Source: an uncultured Peptoniphilus sp.
GTDB taxonomy: Bacteria > Bacillota > Clostridia > Tissierellales > Peptoniphilaceae
NCBI GenBank assembly: GCA_902489255.1
Contig: CABTZF010000010.1
Coordinates: 1-56,396, forward strand
DNA: 56,396 bases
Direction: 5' to 3'
Shown in pieces: positions 9,298 to 19,420 of this stretch. The notes below the pieces were generated by a model. The model saw nothing but the letters and a program-made list of their open reading frames with translations. It made no database searches and had not been told where the DNA came from. Every line of letters starts with the position of its first letter. Positions within the stretch are counted from its first letter, which is position 1. The position numbers and the translations under genes are program-made.

Positions 9298-9630
9298 TTG
9301 GAATAAAACAATTTTTTTGGATTCATTTTTTAATTTACAAAATAAAGTTTTGCTTTTTAAATATATTTAATTAATCACTATTGTTAAAATATATTATTAA
9401 ATCATTAAAGGGAAGATGATGAATTACTAATAGTCAGTATAATATTCTTTATAGACTAAAAAAAGAAAAAAATATATTGCATATTTATATTATTAGTAAT
9501 AAAATATATATAGATAATTATTATTATCTGCATATATTTATCATAGGAGGAGATACCATTGGGAAAGTTTTAATAAGTGATTATTAAATATATTGTTCAA
9601 TAAATATTATATTTGAGGAGTTGAGATTTT
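9298..9630. other. Intergenic region, no gene seen
   Basis: AT-rich sequence with a possible TATAAT at about 9438. A GGAGGAG site near 9546 is followed by a TTG and only a few codons before TAA, perhaps a decayed gene start or leader peptide. The ribosome binding site of the next gene (gaggag) is at about 9615. Confidence 0.35.
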
Positions 9631-10365
9631 ATGAAAAAAGCAAAAAAATTTTTGATTATTTTAATATTAATTTTAATACTACCAATATTTGGAAATGCAA
9701 AAACAATTGATAAAAGCTCCATAAATAACGATATAGAATTTTGTAGATATGATGTGGGGAATTTATCAAGTACGAATACTAAAGATTATATAGTAATAGT
9801 AGCATATGATGAAAAAGATAAAGAAAACATTTTCAATGGATTAACAGATAAAGAAAAAGATGAATTTTTAGAAAATAAAACTAAAGAGATTTTTGAATAT
9901 ATATCAAAAGGTGAGCATGAGAAAATTGAAAAAATGAAGATTGATAATCCTAAATTAAGTATTATTATTCAAAAAAAGAATATAAATAAATATAGTGATT
10001 ATATAGACAATAATATTTTTTATTCTCAAGATTACAAAGTAAAGTCCAATGATGTAAAACCATATTCAAATGATACAGATACTTTTGTAAGTAATAAGTA
10101 TTTTAGGGTGAGCAATGACTCGGGGTTAGCTTATGCCGATTGCTTGGCTGAGGTAAGAGTAGATAGAGATTTAATAAATCGAGAAGTTACAATTGTAGGA
10201 ATTGATGTTACTATACTTAGAGGTAGAGGTAGATTTGCTTTCAATCCAACTTATAATGGAAATAATACAGCTAGATTAGGTTGGTCATATATAGGAGCCG
10301 ATGGATATGGGTATGGTCATATTGATTTTATAGCTCATTTTAATACAACCGTAGATATGTTTTAA
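9631..10365 (+). CDS. Secreted protein of unknown function
   Basis: A 244-residue protein with a clear signal peptide (Lys-rich start, then FLIILILILILPIFG, likely cleavage after NAKA-type residues near 25). The middle is charged and helical. The C-terminal 90 residues (VSNDSGLAYADCLAEVRVDR onward) are Gly/Tyr/Asn-rich and probably beta. No family is recognised. The next gene encodes a lipoprotein 58 bases downstream, so both may be envelope components of one unit, though no shared function is evident. Confidence 0.7.
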   Translation: MKKAKKFLIILILILILPIFGNAKTIDKSSINNDIEFCRYDVGNLSSTNTKDYIVIVAYDEKDKENIFNGLTDKEKDEFLENKTKEIFEYISKGEHEKIEKMKIDNPKLSIIIQKKNINKYSDYIDNNIFYSQDYKVKSNDVKPYSNDTDTFVSNKYFRVSNDSGLAYADCLAEVRVDRDLINREVTIVGIDVTILRGRGRFAFNPTYNGNNTARLGWSYIGADGYGYGHIDFIAHFNTTVDMF

Positions 10366-10423
10366 ATTGAATAGTAGTTAATTAAAATTTGTAATTATCA
10401 AATATCAAATGAACGGAGATAAG

Positions 10424-11197
10424 ATGAAAAGATTTATAATAATTCCTATATTAACGCTGATTTTTTTATTGGCATGCTCAAAAAACTTGGACAATACAGA
10501 AAACACCGGGCAAGTAATTAAAGATGATAATAAAATTCTTTCGTCATTTCTTGATGAGGAAGATTTAAAATCTTATACTTTAAAGACGGAGAGCCTATGG
10601 CAGGTGGATTCTTCTGATAAAAAAGAAAAAACTGAGTCAATGGGACTTTTTGAAACTATAAAGGATGAAAAAATTTCCCACAGCGAATGGGAAAATGATG
10701 AAGGAGATAAGAAAAGTCAAAATGAAGAGTTTATTATAGGAAATGTAATATTTAATAGGGATAATAAGGGCAAATGGACTAAACTTTCTTCTGACAAAAA
10801 AATAGCTGATGGCAAAGAAGATAAAGCTTATTTTACAGGAAAAACTTTCATCAGCTCAAAAATTATATTAAATAAACTGGGAAAATATATTAAGCTGACA
10901 GAAGATAAGAGTTTTTATAGAGCTGAACTTGATTCTAATTCTTCAAATATTAAAGAAATAAGAAAAATTATTTTTCCAAATGATGAAGATAAGTCTTTTT
11001 TTGGTGAACTAACATCCTTAAAAGGAGAATTTGTATTTAGAAAAGATAATTTTTATCCTAATTCATATCAATGGCAAGGGGAATTTTTAAATAAGGATAA
11101 TAATGAACATACAATAATAAGGCAAATCGGAGCTTATGATAAGGTAAATAAGCTTGAAAATATAGAAATTCCCCAAGAGGTTAAGAGTTTAAATTAA
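10424..11197 (+). CDS. Lipoprotein of unknown function
   Basis: A 257-residue protein starting MKRFIIIPILTLIFLLACSK. The LLAC lipobox puts the lipid-modified Cys near residue 18. The mature part is charged and probably beta-rich, with segments such as IIGNVIFNRDNKGKWTKL, reminiscent of the DUF6612/LolA-like outer-face lipoproteins of Firmicutes, but without a diagnostic motif. An in-frame ATG 15 bases upstream is possible. The start at 10424 is preferred because GGAG lies 5-7 bases before it and because it gives a normal signal sequence. Confidence 0.75.
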   Translation: MKRFIIIPILTLIFLLACSKNLDNTENTGQVIKDDNKILSSFLDEEDLKSYTLKTESLWQVDSSDKKEKTESMGLFETIKDEKISHSEWENDEGDKKSQNEEFIIGNVIFNRDNKGKWTKLSSDKKIADGKEDKAYFTGKTFISSKIILNKLGKYIKLTEDKSFYRAELDSNSSNIKEIRKIIFPNDEDKSFFGELTSLKGEFVFRKDNFYPNSYQWQGEFLNKDNNEHTIIRQIGAYDKVNKLENIEIPQEVKSLN

Positions 11198-11246
11198 AAT
11201 ATATTTATTGAAGACTTTTAATTATTTTTAGATAATTTAGAAGAGG

Positions 11247-11276
11247 AGCTTCCACAAAAATGTGGAGCTTTTTTTT
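11247..11276 (+). terminator. Intrinsic terminator
   Basis: AGCTTCCACA pairs with TGTGGAGCT (one bulged T) across an AAAA loop and is followed by a run of T to 11276. It ends the lipoprotein gene. Confidence 0.8.
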
Positions 11277-11390
11277 GGGCATGTTATGATAAATCATCTA
11301 AAAAATTCATAAAAATTATTCTTGCCATATAAAAGACAAGCTTCTTTTTTTATTGGTAAAAAATTGATACAATAAAAACGAGGGGATTTA

Positions 11391-13574
11391 ATGATTACTA
11401 TTGACGGAATTGTAGAAAAAATAATTTTTAGAAATGATGAAAACGGCTATACAGTTGCAAGATTTTATACTGAAGAAGAAATAATAACTATAGTTGGAAG
11501 CGTATATGAATTAGTAGTAAATAGATCTTATGAGCTTCAGGGAGATTTTACATATCATAAAAAGTTCGGCCAACAATTTGCCTTTGTAAGCATTAAAGAA
11601 ATTTTACCAAATTCAAAAGAAGCAATAATTAAATATCTTTCTAGTGGAATGATTCCATATATAGGAGAAAAAATGGCTATAAAAATTGTGGAAGAGTTTG
11701 GCAAGGATACCCTTGATATTTTAGAAAAAAATCCCCAAAGACTTTTAAAAATTGAAGGCATAGGGAGAAAAAAATATGAAAAAATATATGAGGCTTTGGA
11801 AAAAAATATTAATGTAAGAAAAATTTTGATGTATTTTTCATCTTATAATATTTCTAATCATTTAGCTTTAAAAATATATAAAGAATATGGAGATAAGGCT
11901 ATTGAAAAGATAAGGGAAAATCCTTATGTATTAATAGAAGATATTCAAGGAATAGGCTTTAAAAAAGCTGATGAAATAGCTATGGCATTTGGTATAAAAA
12001 AAGATGCTGAAGAAAGAAAAATAGAAGGCTTAAAATATATTTTGCAAAGGGCGAACCTAAGCGGTCATACATATTTGCCCCTTGATATTTTAATAAAAAA
12101 CGCAAATAAATTATTGGATATTTCAATAGAAGACTTAGAAGAATGCGTTAGGAGTCTTTCTTTTTCTGATAATTTTTATGTAGAAAAAGCAAATGATGAA
12201 TTTCATTGTTATTATGCTCCATATTTAAGGGCAGAAAATTTTATAGCCGGCAAACTAAATGAAATAAACATAAATTTTGATGAAAACCCGGATATTCTTG
12301 CTAAAATAGATGATATAGAAAAAAATAGGAATATTAAATTGGCACAGGCTCAAGTTGAGGCTATAAAAAAATCTTTAAATGTTGGTGTATTTTTAATCAC
12401 AGGAGGTCCCGGAACAGGAAAAACGACAACATTAAAAGCATTAATTGATTTGTATGAATTTATGGGTAAAAAAATTAAATTAGCTGCTCCAACCGGACGG
12501 GCGGCAAAAAGAATGAAAGAATCGACAGGCCATGATGCCTTAACACTTCATAAACTTTTGGAAATTAATTTTGCAGATGAAAGAGCTACTTATTATGATC
12601 CGGTTGAACTTGCCTGCGATGTACTTATTGTTGATGAAATGAGTATGGTGGATGTAATTTTAATGGAGAATTTATGCAGAAGCCTTGAGGTTGGCATAAG
12701 ACTTATTCTTGTTGGGGATCCGGACCAGCTTCCATCTGTTGGAGCGGGAAATGTCTTAAGAGATATACTGGATTCTAATTTGTTTGAAAGAGTAAATTTA
12801 GTAGAAATTTTTCGACAAAAAGAAGAATCAATGATAATAAAAAATGCCCACCTGATAAACAAGGGACAAGAACCAATTTTAAATAAAAATGATTTTTTTA
12901 TGATCACTGAAGATGGTGAAAATAAAGGGTTGGAGATTATTAAGGATTTAATATCAAAAAGGCTTCCTGAATATTATGGCTTTAATTTTTCTGACATACA
13001 GGTTTTAACTCCAATGAAAAAAGGGATTTTGGGAACAATAAACTTAAATAAAGTTTTGCAAGAGCTCTTAAATAAGAATGAAAAAAAATTGGAAATTTTT
13101 GGAAAAACTTTTAAATTGAATGACAGGGTTATGCAGATTAAAAATAACTATGAACTTGAAAGCGTATTGGAAAATGAATTTTACAGCGAAAAAACGAAGG
13201 GAGTATTCAATGGAGATATGGGTTACATTTCAGATATTGATCAGGAAGAGAAGATTATTGAAGTAACCTTTGACGGAGCAAAAAAAGTTAAATATTTGCC
13301 GGAAGATTTAGACGAATTACAACTTTCCTATGCAATGACTATTCATAAATCACAGGGCAGTGAATTTCCTGTGGTGATTATTCCCCTCTACTGGGCACCG
13401 CCTATGCTTTTAACAAGAAATTTAATTTATACTGCTGTTACAAGGGCAACAAAACTTGTTGTTCTAGTTGGCAAGTACCAATATCTTCTTCTTATGATTG
13501 CAAACAATAAGACCAGAAGAAGATTTTCAAATCTAAAAAATAAACTTATAGAAGCCCATGAAAAGATTAATTGA
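11391..13574 (+). CDS. recD2: RecD2-type 5'-3' DNA helicase
   Basis: A 727-residue SF1B helicase. N-terminal RecD2 beta domain, then helix-hairpin-helix repeats (IPYIGEKMAIKIVEEFG, LLKIEGIGRKKYEKI), Walker A GGPGTGKTTT near residue 338, Walker B VDEMSMVD near 420, GDPDQLPSVGAG near 443, and the C-terminal 2A domain with QLSYAMTIHKSQGSEF and YTAVTRATKLVVL. RecD2 acts without RecBC in Firmicutes in replication-fork and recombination repair. Length is normal. Its end overlaps comF by 17 bases, indicating translational coupling. Confidence 0.93.
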   Translation: MITIDGIVEKIIFRNDENGYTVARFYTEEEIITIVGSVYELVVNRSYELQGDFTYHKKFGQQFAFVSIKEILPNSKEAIIKYLSSGMIPYIGEKMAIKIVEEFGKDTLDILEKNPQRLLKIEGIGRKKYEKIYEALEKNINVRKILMYFSSYNISNHLALKIYKEYGDKAIEKIRENPYVLIEDIQGIGFKKADEIAMAFGIKKDAEERKIEGLKYILQRANLSGHTYLPLDILIKNANKLLDISIEDLEECVRSLSFSDNFYVEKANDEFHCYYAPYLRAENFIAGKLNEININFDENPDILAKIDDIEKNRNIKLAQAQVEAIKKSLNVGVFLITGGPGTGKTTTLKALIDLYEFMGKKIKLAAPTGRAAKRMKESTGHDALTLHKLLEINFADERATYYDPVELACDVLIVDEMSMVDVILMENLCRSLEVGIRLILVGDPDQLPSVGAGNVLRDILDSNLFERVNLVEIFRQKEESMIIKNAHLINKGQEPILNKNDFFMITEDGENKGLEIIKDLISKRLPEYYGFNFSDIQVLTPMKKGILGTINLNKVLQELLNKNEKKLEIFGKTFKLNDRVMQIKNNYELESVLENEFYSEKTKGVFNGDMGYISDIDQEEKIIEVTFDGAKKVKYLPEDLDELQLSYAMTIHKSQGSEFPVVIIPLYWAPPMLLTRNLIYTAVTRATKLVVLVGKYQYLLLMIANNKTRRRFSNLKNKLIEAHEKIN

Positions 13575-14163
13575 CAGATGTCCAATTTGCGGACAAAAAT
13601 TAAAAAAATTCGGTCTATGTCCTATTTGCAAAGAAAATTTAATACTGACACCCTTTTATGCATATAAAATTGACGGCTGCAGTGATGTACTTGTGGCTTT
13701 TCAATATGCGGGGATAGGTAAAGACCTAATTAAAAAATTTAAGTTTGAAGGGGACTTATACCTAGTAGAAATTATTGGAGATTTAATGATTGAGAAGTTA
13801 TTAAAATCCAATCAGTTAAAAGATTTCTCTAATATTAGCTATGTTCCCATGACGACAAAAAAAGAAAATAAAAGAGGATTTAATCAGGCTTATGAGCTGG
13901 CAAAATATATTGCTTGTAATTTGGATCTGAATCTTATAGATTCTTTTGAAAAAATAAAGGAAACTAAAGATCAGGTTGGTTTAAATGAAAGACAGAGAAA
14001 AGAAAATTTAAAAGGAGCCTTTAAAATAAAAAATTATAGTAAGGATATAATAATAGTAGATGATGTTATAACAACCGGCTCTACAATAGGAGAATTGGCA
14101 AAAGCGGCAAAAGAAGAAAAAATTAAGGCCATGGCTCTTTTAGCAGCAACTGAAAGTAATTAA
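13558..14163 (+). CDS. comF: ComF family phosphoribosyltransferase-like protein
   Basis: A 201-residue protein with an N-terminal zinc-ribbon (CPICGQKLKKFGLCPICKENL, by its four Cys) and a C-terminal PRPP-binding loop IIIVDDVITTGST near residue 165. ComF/ComFC proteins support DNA uptake and natural transformation in many Firmicutes and are kept in many non-competent species too. It overlaps recD2, so both are probably expressed together. Confidence 0.92.
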   Translation: MKRLIDRCPICGQKLKKFGLCPICKENLILTPFYAYKIDGCSDVLVAFQYAGIGKDLIKKFKFEGDLYLVEIIGDLMIEKLLKSNQLKDFSNISYVPMTTKKENKRGFNQAYELAKYIACNLDLNLIDSFEKIKETKDQVGLNERQRKENLKGAFKIKNYSKDIIIVDDVITTGSTIGELAKAAKEEKIKAMALLAATESN

Positions 14164-14171
14164 AAGCTTTT

Positions 14172-15062
14172 TTAAATTAGAGATTCATCTTTATTTTTTG
14201 GAGCTTTATTTTTCATTGAAAATAGGACTATATTAATTTCTGCCCCGATTAATGTTATTGAACTTAGTAGAAATAGCCAAATCAAGAAAACTATAATTCC
14301 TCCAAGAGAACCGTAGGTTATTGAATATTTTCCAAAGTTATTTACATAGAAGGCAAAAATTATAGTTGCAACAATTATAGAAATAGTGGAAAATAAGGAG
14401 CCTGCAAGGACAGTTTTGTATTTAATGCTACTTTTTTTTGGAGGGGAGGGGGCGAACTTATAAATGGCACTAAAAGTTAAAAATAAATAGACTATAGGTA
14501 TTAAATTTCTTGCTACTGACCAAAGCATAAACACAAATTTTGAATTAATATTAAAATAATTTAGGAACTTATAAACAATTATTTTTCCAAAAACCATACT
14601 TATTATTAACAATAAAATCATAAAAATCAGGGCAAGAGTAAAAATAATTGCTAAAATTCTAGTTACAAAAAAATTCCTGTTGTCTTCAAAGCCATAAGAA
14701 TTATTAATAAATTTAATTAATTTATTAATTGCCGATGAAGCTGAAAATAGTCCCACCAGAACAGAAATAGACAACAAGCTCTTTGATGATGTTATATTTA
14801 ATTCTACAAAGAAATTTTTGACAATTTCCTTAATATCCAGGGGGAAATATTCAATTAATTCCAATACATTTTCTACATTCACTATATCTAAAAAATTAAC
14901 AGCATTAATTAGACCTATAAGGAAGGGAAAAATAGATAGAATTAAAAAATATGTCAGGCTGGCACCATAGCTTAAAATGTCATCGTCCTTAAATCTTTTT
15001 AAAAGTTTGTTAATAAAAATTAATAAATCATTACGTTCATATTTTTTTAAAAATTCATTCAT
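14172..15062 (-). CDS. YihY/BrkB-family membrane protein
   Basis: A 296-residue membrane protein with about six TM helices. The N-terminal cytosolic helix FKDDDILSYGASLTYFLILSIFPFL and the later GSLGGIIVFLIWLFLLSSITLIGAEINIVL are family signatures. Function in the cell envelope is poorly defined; older ribonuclease BN annotations are considered wrong. A longer frame reaches 15170 but crosses the terminator of the upstream gene, so the ATG at 15062 is preferred. Confidence 0.85.
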   Translation of the reverse strand: MNEFLKKYERNDLLIFINKLLKRFKDDDILSYGASLTYFLILSIFPFLIGLINAVNFLDIVNVENVLELIEYFPLDIKEIVKNFFVELNITSSKSLLSISVLVGLFSASSAINKLIKFINNSYGFEDNRNFFVTRILAIIFTLALIFMILLLIISMVFGKIIVYKFLNYFNINSKFVFMLWSVARNLIPIVYLFLTFSAIYKFAPSPPKKSSIKYKTVLAGSLFSTISIIVATIIFAFYVNNFGKYSITYGSLGGIIVFLIWLFLLSSITLIGAEINIVLFSMKNKAPKNKDESLI

Positions 15063-15134
15063 ATTTTTCACCAAATTAATTATAGCAGAGTCTAAAAACA
15101 AGAGAAAGTTTGAGAATTTATAATTATAAATAAA

Positions 15135-15162
15135 AAATCCGATTTTATAGATTATCGGATTT
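15135..15162 (-). terminator. Intrinsic terminator overlapping the end of the MltG-like gene
   Basis: Read on the minus strand, AAATCCGAT (15162-15154) pairs with ATCGGATTT (15143-15135) and continues into T-rich sequence. The last codons of the MltG-like gene are inside the stem. Confidence 0.7.
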
Positions 15163-15822
15163 AATTTCATTTATAATATATTTAACTTTCAAGGGCATTT
15201 CTATGCTGAAATCACCGGATTTAAAACTTTGAACCCCCATAGAAGAACATTCACTTTTAAAGGCATCTATAGAATTTATAAGACCGATATCTTTAAGCAT
15301 TTTTGCAACATCATCTACATTGGCACCGCTAGATATGGAAAATTCATAGGTTTTTATTTCTTTGCCGCAAATCATGGCTAAAATTTCTTTAACTTTCATA
15401 CCGTCTTTAATTTCATAATTTCCCGGACTTATGTTTGAAGAAGTGCCCATTTTTTCCATTAAAATATTATAAGCGCTTATATCTTTTATTAAATTATTTT
15501 TTAAAAGAATTTGTCCTAGACCATTGCTGTCGCATCCTTCAGGAATGACTAAGGTAATTGTATTTTTTGAGACTTGGCTATCATCTAGAACAGGAATTTC
15601 ATAAGTTTCATCATTTTTTCCCAAAAGATTTTCTATTTCCAAAGTTGATTTTTTAAGCTCATCAACCAGAGTAAATTTAACCTTGCCCTTAATTTTTGCA
15701 TTTAAATAAAGATGATCAATTCGCCACTTTATTATAAAAGCAAGCGCTCCAACCAGTAAAATTATGAAAATAATTTGCAGTGTTTTAAGAAGCGTCATTG
15801 AGATTCTATTAAAATTTTTCAC
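15145..15822 (-). CDS. Short MltG/YceG-like membrane-anchored protein
   Basis: A 225-residue protein with one N-terminal TM helix (LLKTLQIIFIILLVGALAFII) and two LysM-like segments: VTLVIPEGCDSNGLGQILLKNNLI with SPGNYEIKDGMKVKEIL, and YEFSISSGANVDDVAKMLKDIGLI. This matches the substrate-binding part of endolytic murein transglycosylases, but full MltG is about 340-400 residues and its catalytic domain with the active-site Glu is missing. It is likely a non-catalytic peptidoglycan-associated protein. No trace of the missing domain follows, so this looks like a genuine short form, not a recent truncation. Confidence 0.7.
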   Translation of the reverse strand: MKNFNRISMTLLKTLQIIFIILLVGALAFIIKWRIDHLYLNAKIKGKVKFTLVDELKKSTLEIENLLGKNDETYEIPVLDDSQVSKNTITLVIPEGCDSNGLGQILLKNNLIKDISAYNILMEKMGTSSNISPGNYEIKDGMKVKEILAMICGKEIKTYEFSISSGANVDDVAKMLKDIGLINSIDAFKSECSSMGVQSFKSGDFSIEMPLKVKYIINEIKSDNL

Positions 15823-15888
15823 AAAAAACCTCTTTTCTCTATCGATTTGTTATAATATATTATAACAGATTATAGGGGTTTGGTGAAG

Positions 15889-16845
15889 ATGAGAAAAATT
15901 GTTATTGGTCCGAACGATAAGGACCAAAGGGTGGATAGATTTTTAAAAAAATATTTTGAAAAAGCTCCACTTTCATTCATATATAAAAATTTACGAAAGA
16001 AAAATATAAAAGTAAACGGAAAGCGAGCAAATCCGGAAGATTTTCTTGTCGAAAATGATGAAATCTCTTTATTTTTGTCGGATGAAATTATTGATAAATA
16101 TAAAAAAGAAAAAGAAATAAGAATATCTCAAAAATCCCCACAAATTTTATATGAAGATGATAATATCTGTCTAATGAAAAAGCCTATAAATATGTTAAGC
16201 CATAATGATAAAGATTACTATCAGGATAATTATTTGGACAGGTTTGTTGATTATCTTATTTTTAAGGGTCAATATTTACCAAAAGAAGAAAATACATTCA
16301 GACCTGCTATTTGTAACAGACTTGACAGGAATACTTCAGGGATTCTTATAGGAGCAAAAAATATTAATACATTAAGAGAAATAAATAGGGCAATAAAAAA
16401 CAGGTGTGTAGATAAATTTTATTTGACTATAGTTAAGTCCGAGATTAAAGAACCTTTCAGTATAGAGATAAAATTAGGGAAAAATAATAAAAATATTGTT
16501 CATGAAAATGAAAGCGGGAAAATATCTTTAACAAAATTCTATCCTTTAATTGCAAAGAATGGATATACCTTATTAAAAGTAGATTTAATAACAGGCAGAA
16601 CCCACCAAATAAGGGCGTCTTTAAAAGAGAAGGACCTTTATATATTAGGGGATAGAAAATATGGTAAAGGAAAAGATAGCGAAATCATGAGCCAAGCTCT
16701 TCATAATTATCTTATTAAATTTAATTTAGAAGGAAATTTGTCATACTTGAATAATAAGGAATTTATCTATTTACCTCCCAAAAAACTGAGCGAATTGATT
16801 GAAAAAATATTTGATGTTAAGGTGGAGGAAATTTTATGGGCATAA
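15889..16845 (+). CDS. RluA-family RNA pseudouridine synthase
   Basis: A 318-residue enzyme. N-terminal S4-type RNA-binding domain (DQRVDRFLKKYF, IKVNGKRANPEDFL) and a catalytic domain with the RluA motif CNRLDRNTSGILI near residue 148, containing the catalytic Asp, plus the TGRTHQIRASL motif near 240. It isomerises uridine in rRNA or tRNA; the position is not deducible. The ATG at 15889 is favoured over nearby TTG and GTG because of the GGGG and GGTG upstream. The last 10 bases overlap the next gene. Confidence 0.9.
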   Translation: MRKIVIGPNDKDQRVDRFLKKYFEKAPLSFIYKNLRKKNIKVNGKRANPEDFLVENDEISLFLSDEIIDKYKKEKEIRISQKSPQILYEDDNICLMKKPINMLSHNDKDYYQDNYLDRFVDYLIFKGQYLPKEENTFRPAICNRLDRNTSGILIGAKNINTLREINRAIKNRCVDKFYLTIVKSEIKEPFSIEIKLGKNNKNIVHENESGKISLTKFYPLIAKNGYTLLKVDLITGRTHQIRASLKEKDLYILGDRKYGKGKDSEIMSQALHNYLIKFNLEGNLSYLNNKEFIYLPPKKLSELIEKIFDVKVEEILWA

Positions 16846-19409
16846 AAAAAATTTTACTAAGGCCTATTGACAGCAAAATAAATTTAGATGATTTTTCCGA
16901 TGAATCTTTATATTATATTTTACCTACAGAAGATGCATTAGTTGCCAAGAGAAGGGCGTACATTCATAAAAAGGGTTTTATGAAAGCTATAAAATTTATG
17001 ACCTTTGACGGTCTTCTGAAAGAAAATACTCAGCTGAAAAATCCTGACCCCATTTATAGTTTTTATATTTTAAAAAGAATTTTAAAAAAATATTTTCCTG
17101 AAAAAGAATATTTTAATGATTTTGCACAGGTAATTTTTGATTTTTTTAATGATATTTTTATTGAAGGAATTGATCTTTCAGAACTTAAGACTTGCAAAGA
17201 CCCTTTTTTTGTTTCACTGTATGGTGTAATTTTTGAATTAGAAAGATTTTTTAACAAGAAAAATATGACTCTCTACAGGGCTTATAGGGAATCTTCATAT
17301 AAGTATCCCATAAAGACTCTTGTAGTTGATGGATTTGTGGACTTTAGAAAATGGCATTTTGATATAATTGAAGCTATTTCTGAATATGCAAATATATATG
17401 TTCATCTTCCCTTTAATTATAATGAATTTAAGATAATAAAAGATAATGTAAATATTTTAAGAAAAATGGGCTTTGAAGTTGAATTAAAAGAAGGGACATC
17501 TTTAGAAGAAGACCTTAAAACTAAGAATATCAGCATTATAAAAGCAAACAATTCTTTTAATAATATGATTTTTTCTAAACTTAAAGAAAGTATTAATAAA
17601 TATGGGATTGGGGAAAACCAAATTATTATAAATGATAAAAAATATATGGATATCCTCCATGCTCAAGAAACTATAGAAGAAGTATCCTTTGATATGGACA
17701 GGAACCCTATTAATCCGATTATTGAAGAATTTAAAATATATTTTGACTATTTAAGGGATAAAAATAGGCAGGCAATAATTTTAAGAGCCGGTCTACATTA
17801 TTTACCTATATGTGAAGAAAAAGATAAAATTGATGAAATTTTAAATCATAATGTTTTTTCTTCTATTTTGGATCTTGAAAATTTATTAAAGGGACAAATG
17901 GCTATTGATCCTAAAGATATACCTATTTTTATAGAATTTTTAGACCGAGTAAAGGCGGAAAAAATTAAAGAAGAAGATACTTTAGACTATTATGTAAATT
18001 TTATTAATAATTCTTTAGACGGTATAACAAAAATACTTGATGAAGATTATAAGATTTTAAAAGATGGGCGGCTTTATAGGCAAGGAAGATTAACCATAGA
18101 TGGAATAAAAAATATTTTGGTTTTTTTAGAAAATTTTGCCGGCCTTTATGAAAAAATAAGTTTTGAAGAATTTATTGATATTTTTAGTATGTATTTAGAC
18201 TCTGTAAGCATTAAAAACTTGAGGAATTATAACGGCCTAAGGGTTTCAGAAGTCAACAGAGCATATTTCGCCCCAAAGAAAGGTCAGATATTTTTAGGCT
18301 ATAACAAAAATAAGAATTTTTCATCTACCAATTTTATTTATAATAGAGATAACAATGAGGATTTAAAGAGAATTGGGCTAATAAAAGACTTTGGACAGAT
18401 AGATATAATTAAATTAATTTATAGTATATGCAATAGTGATGAGAGCATATTTTTGCTTGAAAATGAAGAGTATGCAAATTCTTTGAATTTTATTAAAACT
18501 AAAGCCAAGTTAGGTATTGAAACTTTTGAAGATAAATATATAACTTCCAGCTTAAATGAAAATATTGGAATAAAAAGAGAAGATGAAGGATTTTTGACTG
18601 ATGAAAATATAGAAAGACTTGCCAAAATCCTAGAAAATAGAAATTTTTCAGCAACAGATTTTGATGCTTATATTACTTGCGGCAAAAAATTTTTGTTGGA
18701 GAGAGTTTTTAAAATTGAAGAATATGAGGACCAATATAAAGAAATTGACTATTTAAAGGAAGGAAGCATCTATCATAAAATCTTAGAAGAATACTTTAAA
18801 AATAAAAATGTTTTTGATGAAAATTATCTCAAGAATTTGATAATGATGTATACTTTTCCAAAATGTAGAAAAGAAGAAGACCTATCTTTTAATAATAAAG
18901 TGAAATTTTTAAGGGATTTTAACAGACTTAAAAGTTTAATCATTGCAGATACTGATGATAAAAGGCTTTTTAGTGACTATGAACCGAAATATTTTGAAAA
19001 AAAATTTTCTTTTAACATTGGCCCTATAAATATAATTGGATTTATAGATAGAATAGATGTTAAAGAAGATAGGGAAATTTTAATTGATTATAAGCTTTCT
19101 AATTCATCAGTAAAACAGGCAAAGGAATTCAAAGAATTCAAAGCTTTTCAGCCGATAATTTATGCCTTGGCAAGAGATAGGGAGGGCAAAAAAATTGCCG
19201 CCTTTTACTATAAAACTATTAAAAATTTTGAAAATGTTCCAATGTATATAAATAAAGATTATATAGAAGAAATTGACGGCAAAAAGTGTTACTTCACAGA
19301 GGATGAATTAATGAATCTTTTGAGAGAGTCTGTTGAAAAGATTAAGGAGCTTTATAATAAAATGTTGGGCGGAGTTTTTAATGAAGGCACAAAATGTAAA
19401 GATAAGTGA
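16836..19409 (+). CDS. PD-(D/E)XK nuclease-domain protein, AddB-like
   Basis: An 857-residue protein whose C-terminal third carries a RecB-type nuclease: NFSATDFDAYITCGKKFLLE near 605, GSIYHKILEEYF near 645, GFIDRIDVKEDREILIDYKLS near 730 (the D...D-Y-K catalytic core) and FQPIIYALARD. The first 500 residues are helical and resemble the inactivated helicase part of AddB without a readable Walker A. AddB proteins are usually over 1,100 residues and are followed by addA; here the next gene is folD. It may be a shortened AddB or a stand-alone relative. It overlaps the pseudouridine synthase gene by 10 bases. Confidence 0.75.
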   Translation: MGIKKILLRPIDSKINLDDFSDESLYYILPTEDALVAKRRAYIHKKGFMKAIKFMTFDGLLKENTQLKNPDPIYSFYILKRILKKYFPEKEYFNDFAQVIFDFFNDIFIEGIDLSELKTCKDPFFVSLYGVIFELERFFNKKNMTLYRAYRESSYKYPIKTLVVDGFVDFRKWHFDIIEAISEYANIYVHLPFNYNEFKIIKDNVNILRKMGFEVELKEGTSLEEDLKTKNISIIKANNSFNNMIFSKLKESINKYGIGENQIIINDKKYMDILHAQETIEEVSFDMDRNPINPIIEEFKIYFDYLRDKNRQAIILRAGLHYLPICEEKDKIDEILNHNVFSSILDLENLLKGQMAIDPKDIPIFIEFLDRVKAEKIKEEDTLDYYVNFINNSLDGITKILDEDYKILKDGRLYRQGRLTIDGIKNILVFLENFAGLYEKISFEEFIDIFSMYLDSVSIKNLRNYNGLRVSEVNRAYFAPKKGQIFLGYNKNKNFSSTNFIYNRDNNEDLKRIGLIKDFGQIDIIKLIYSICNSDESIFLLENEEYANSLNFIKTKAKLGIETFEDKYITSSLNENIGIKREDEGFLTDENIERLAKILENRNFSATDFDAYITCGKKFLLERVFKIEEYEDQYKEIDYLKEGSIYHKILEEYFKNKNVFDENYLKNLIMMYTFPKCRKEEDLSFNNKVKFLRDFNRLKSLIIADTDDKRLFSDYEPKYFEKKFSFNIGPINIIGFIDRIDVKEDREILIDYKLSNSSVKQAKEFKEFKAFQPIIYALARDREGKKIAAFYYKTIKNFENVPMYINKDYIEEIDGKKCYFTEDELMNLLRESVEKIKELYNKMLGGVFNEGTKCKDK

Positions 19410-19420
19410 AAGGATGACTT

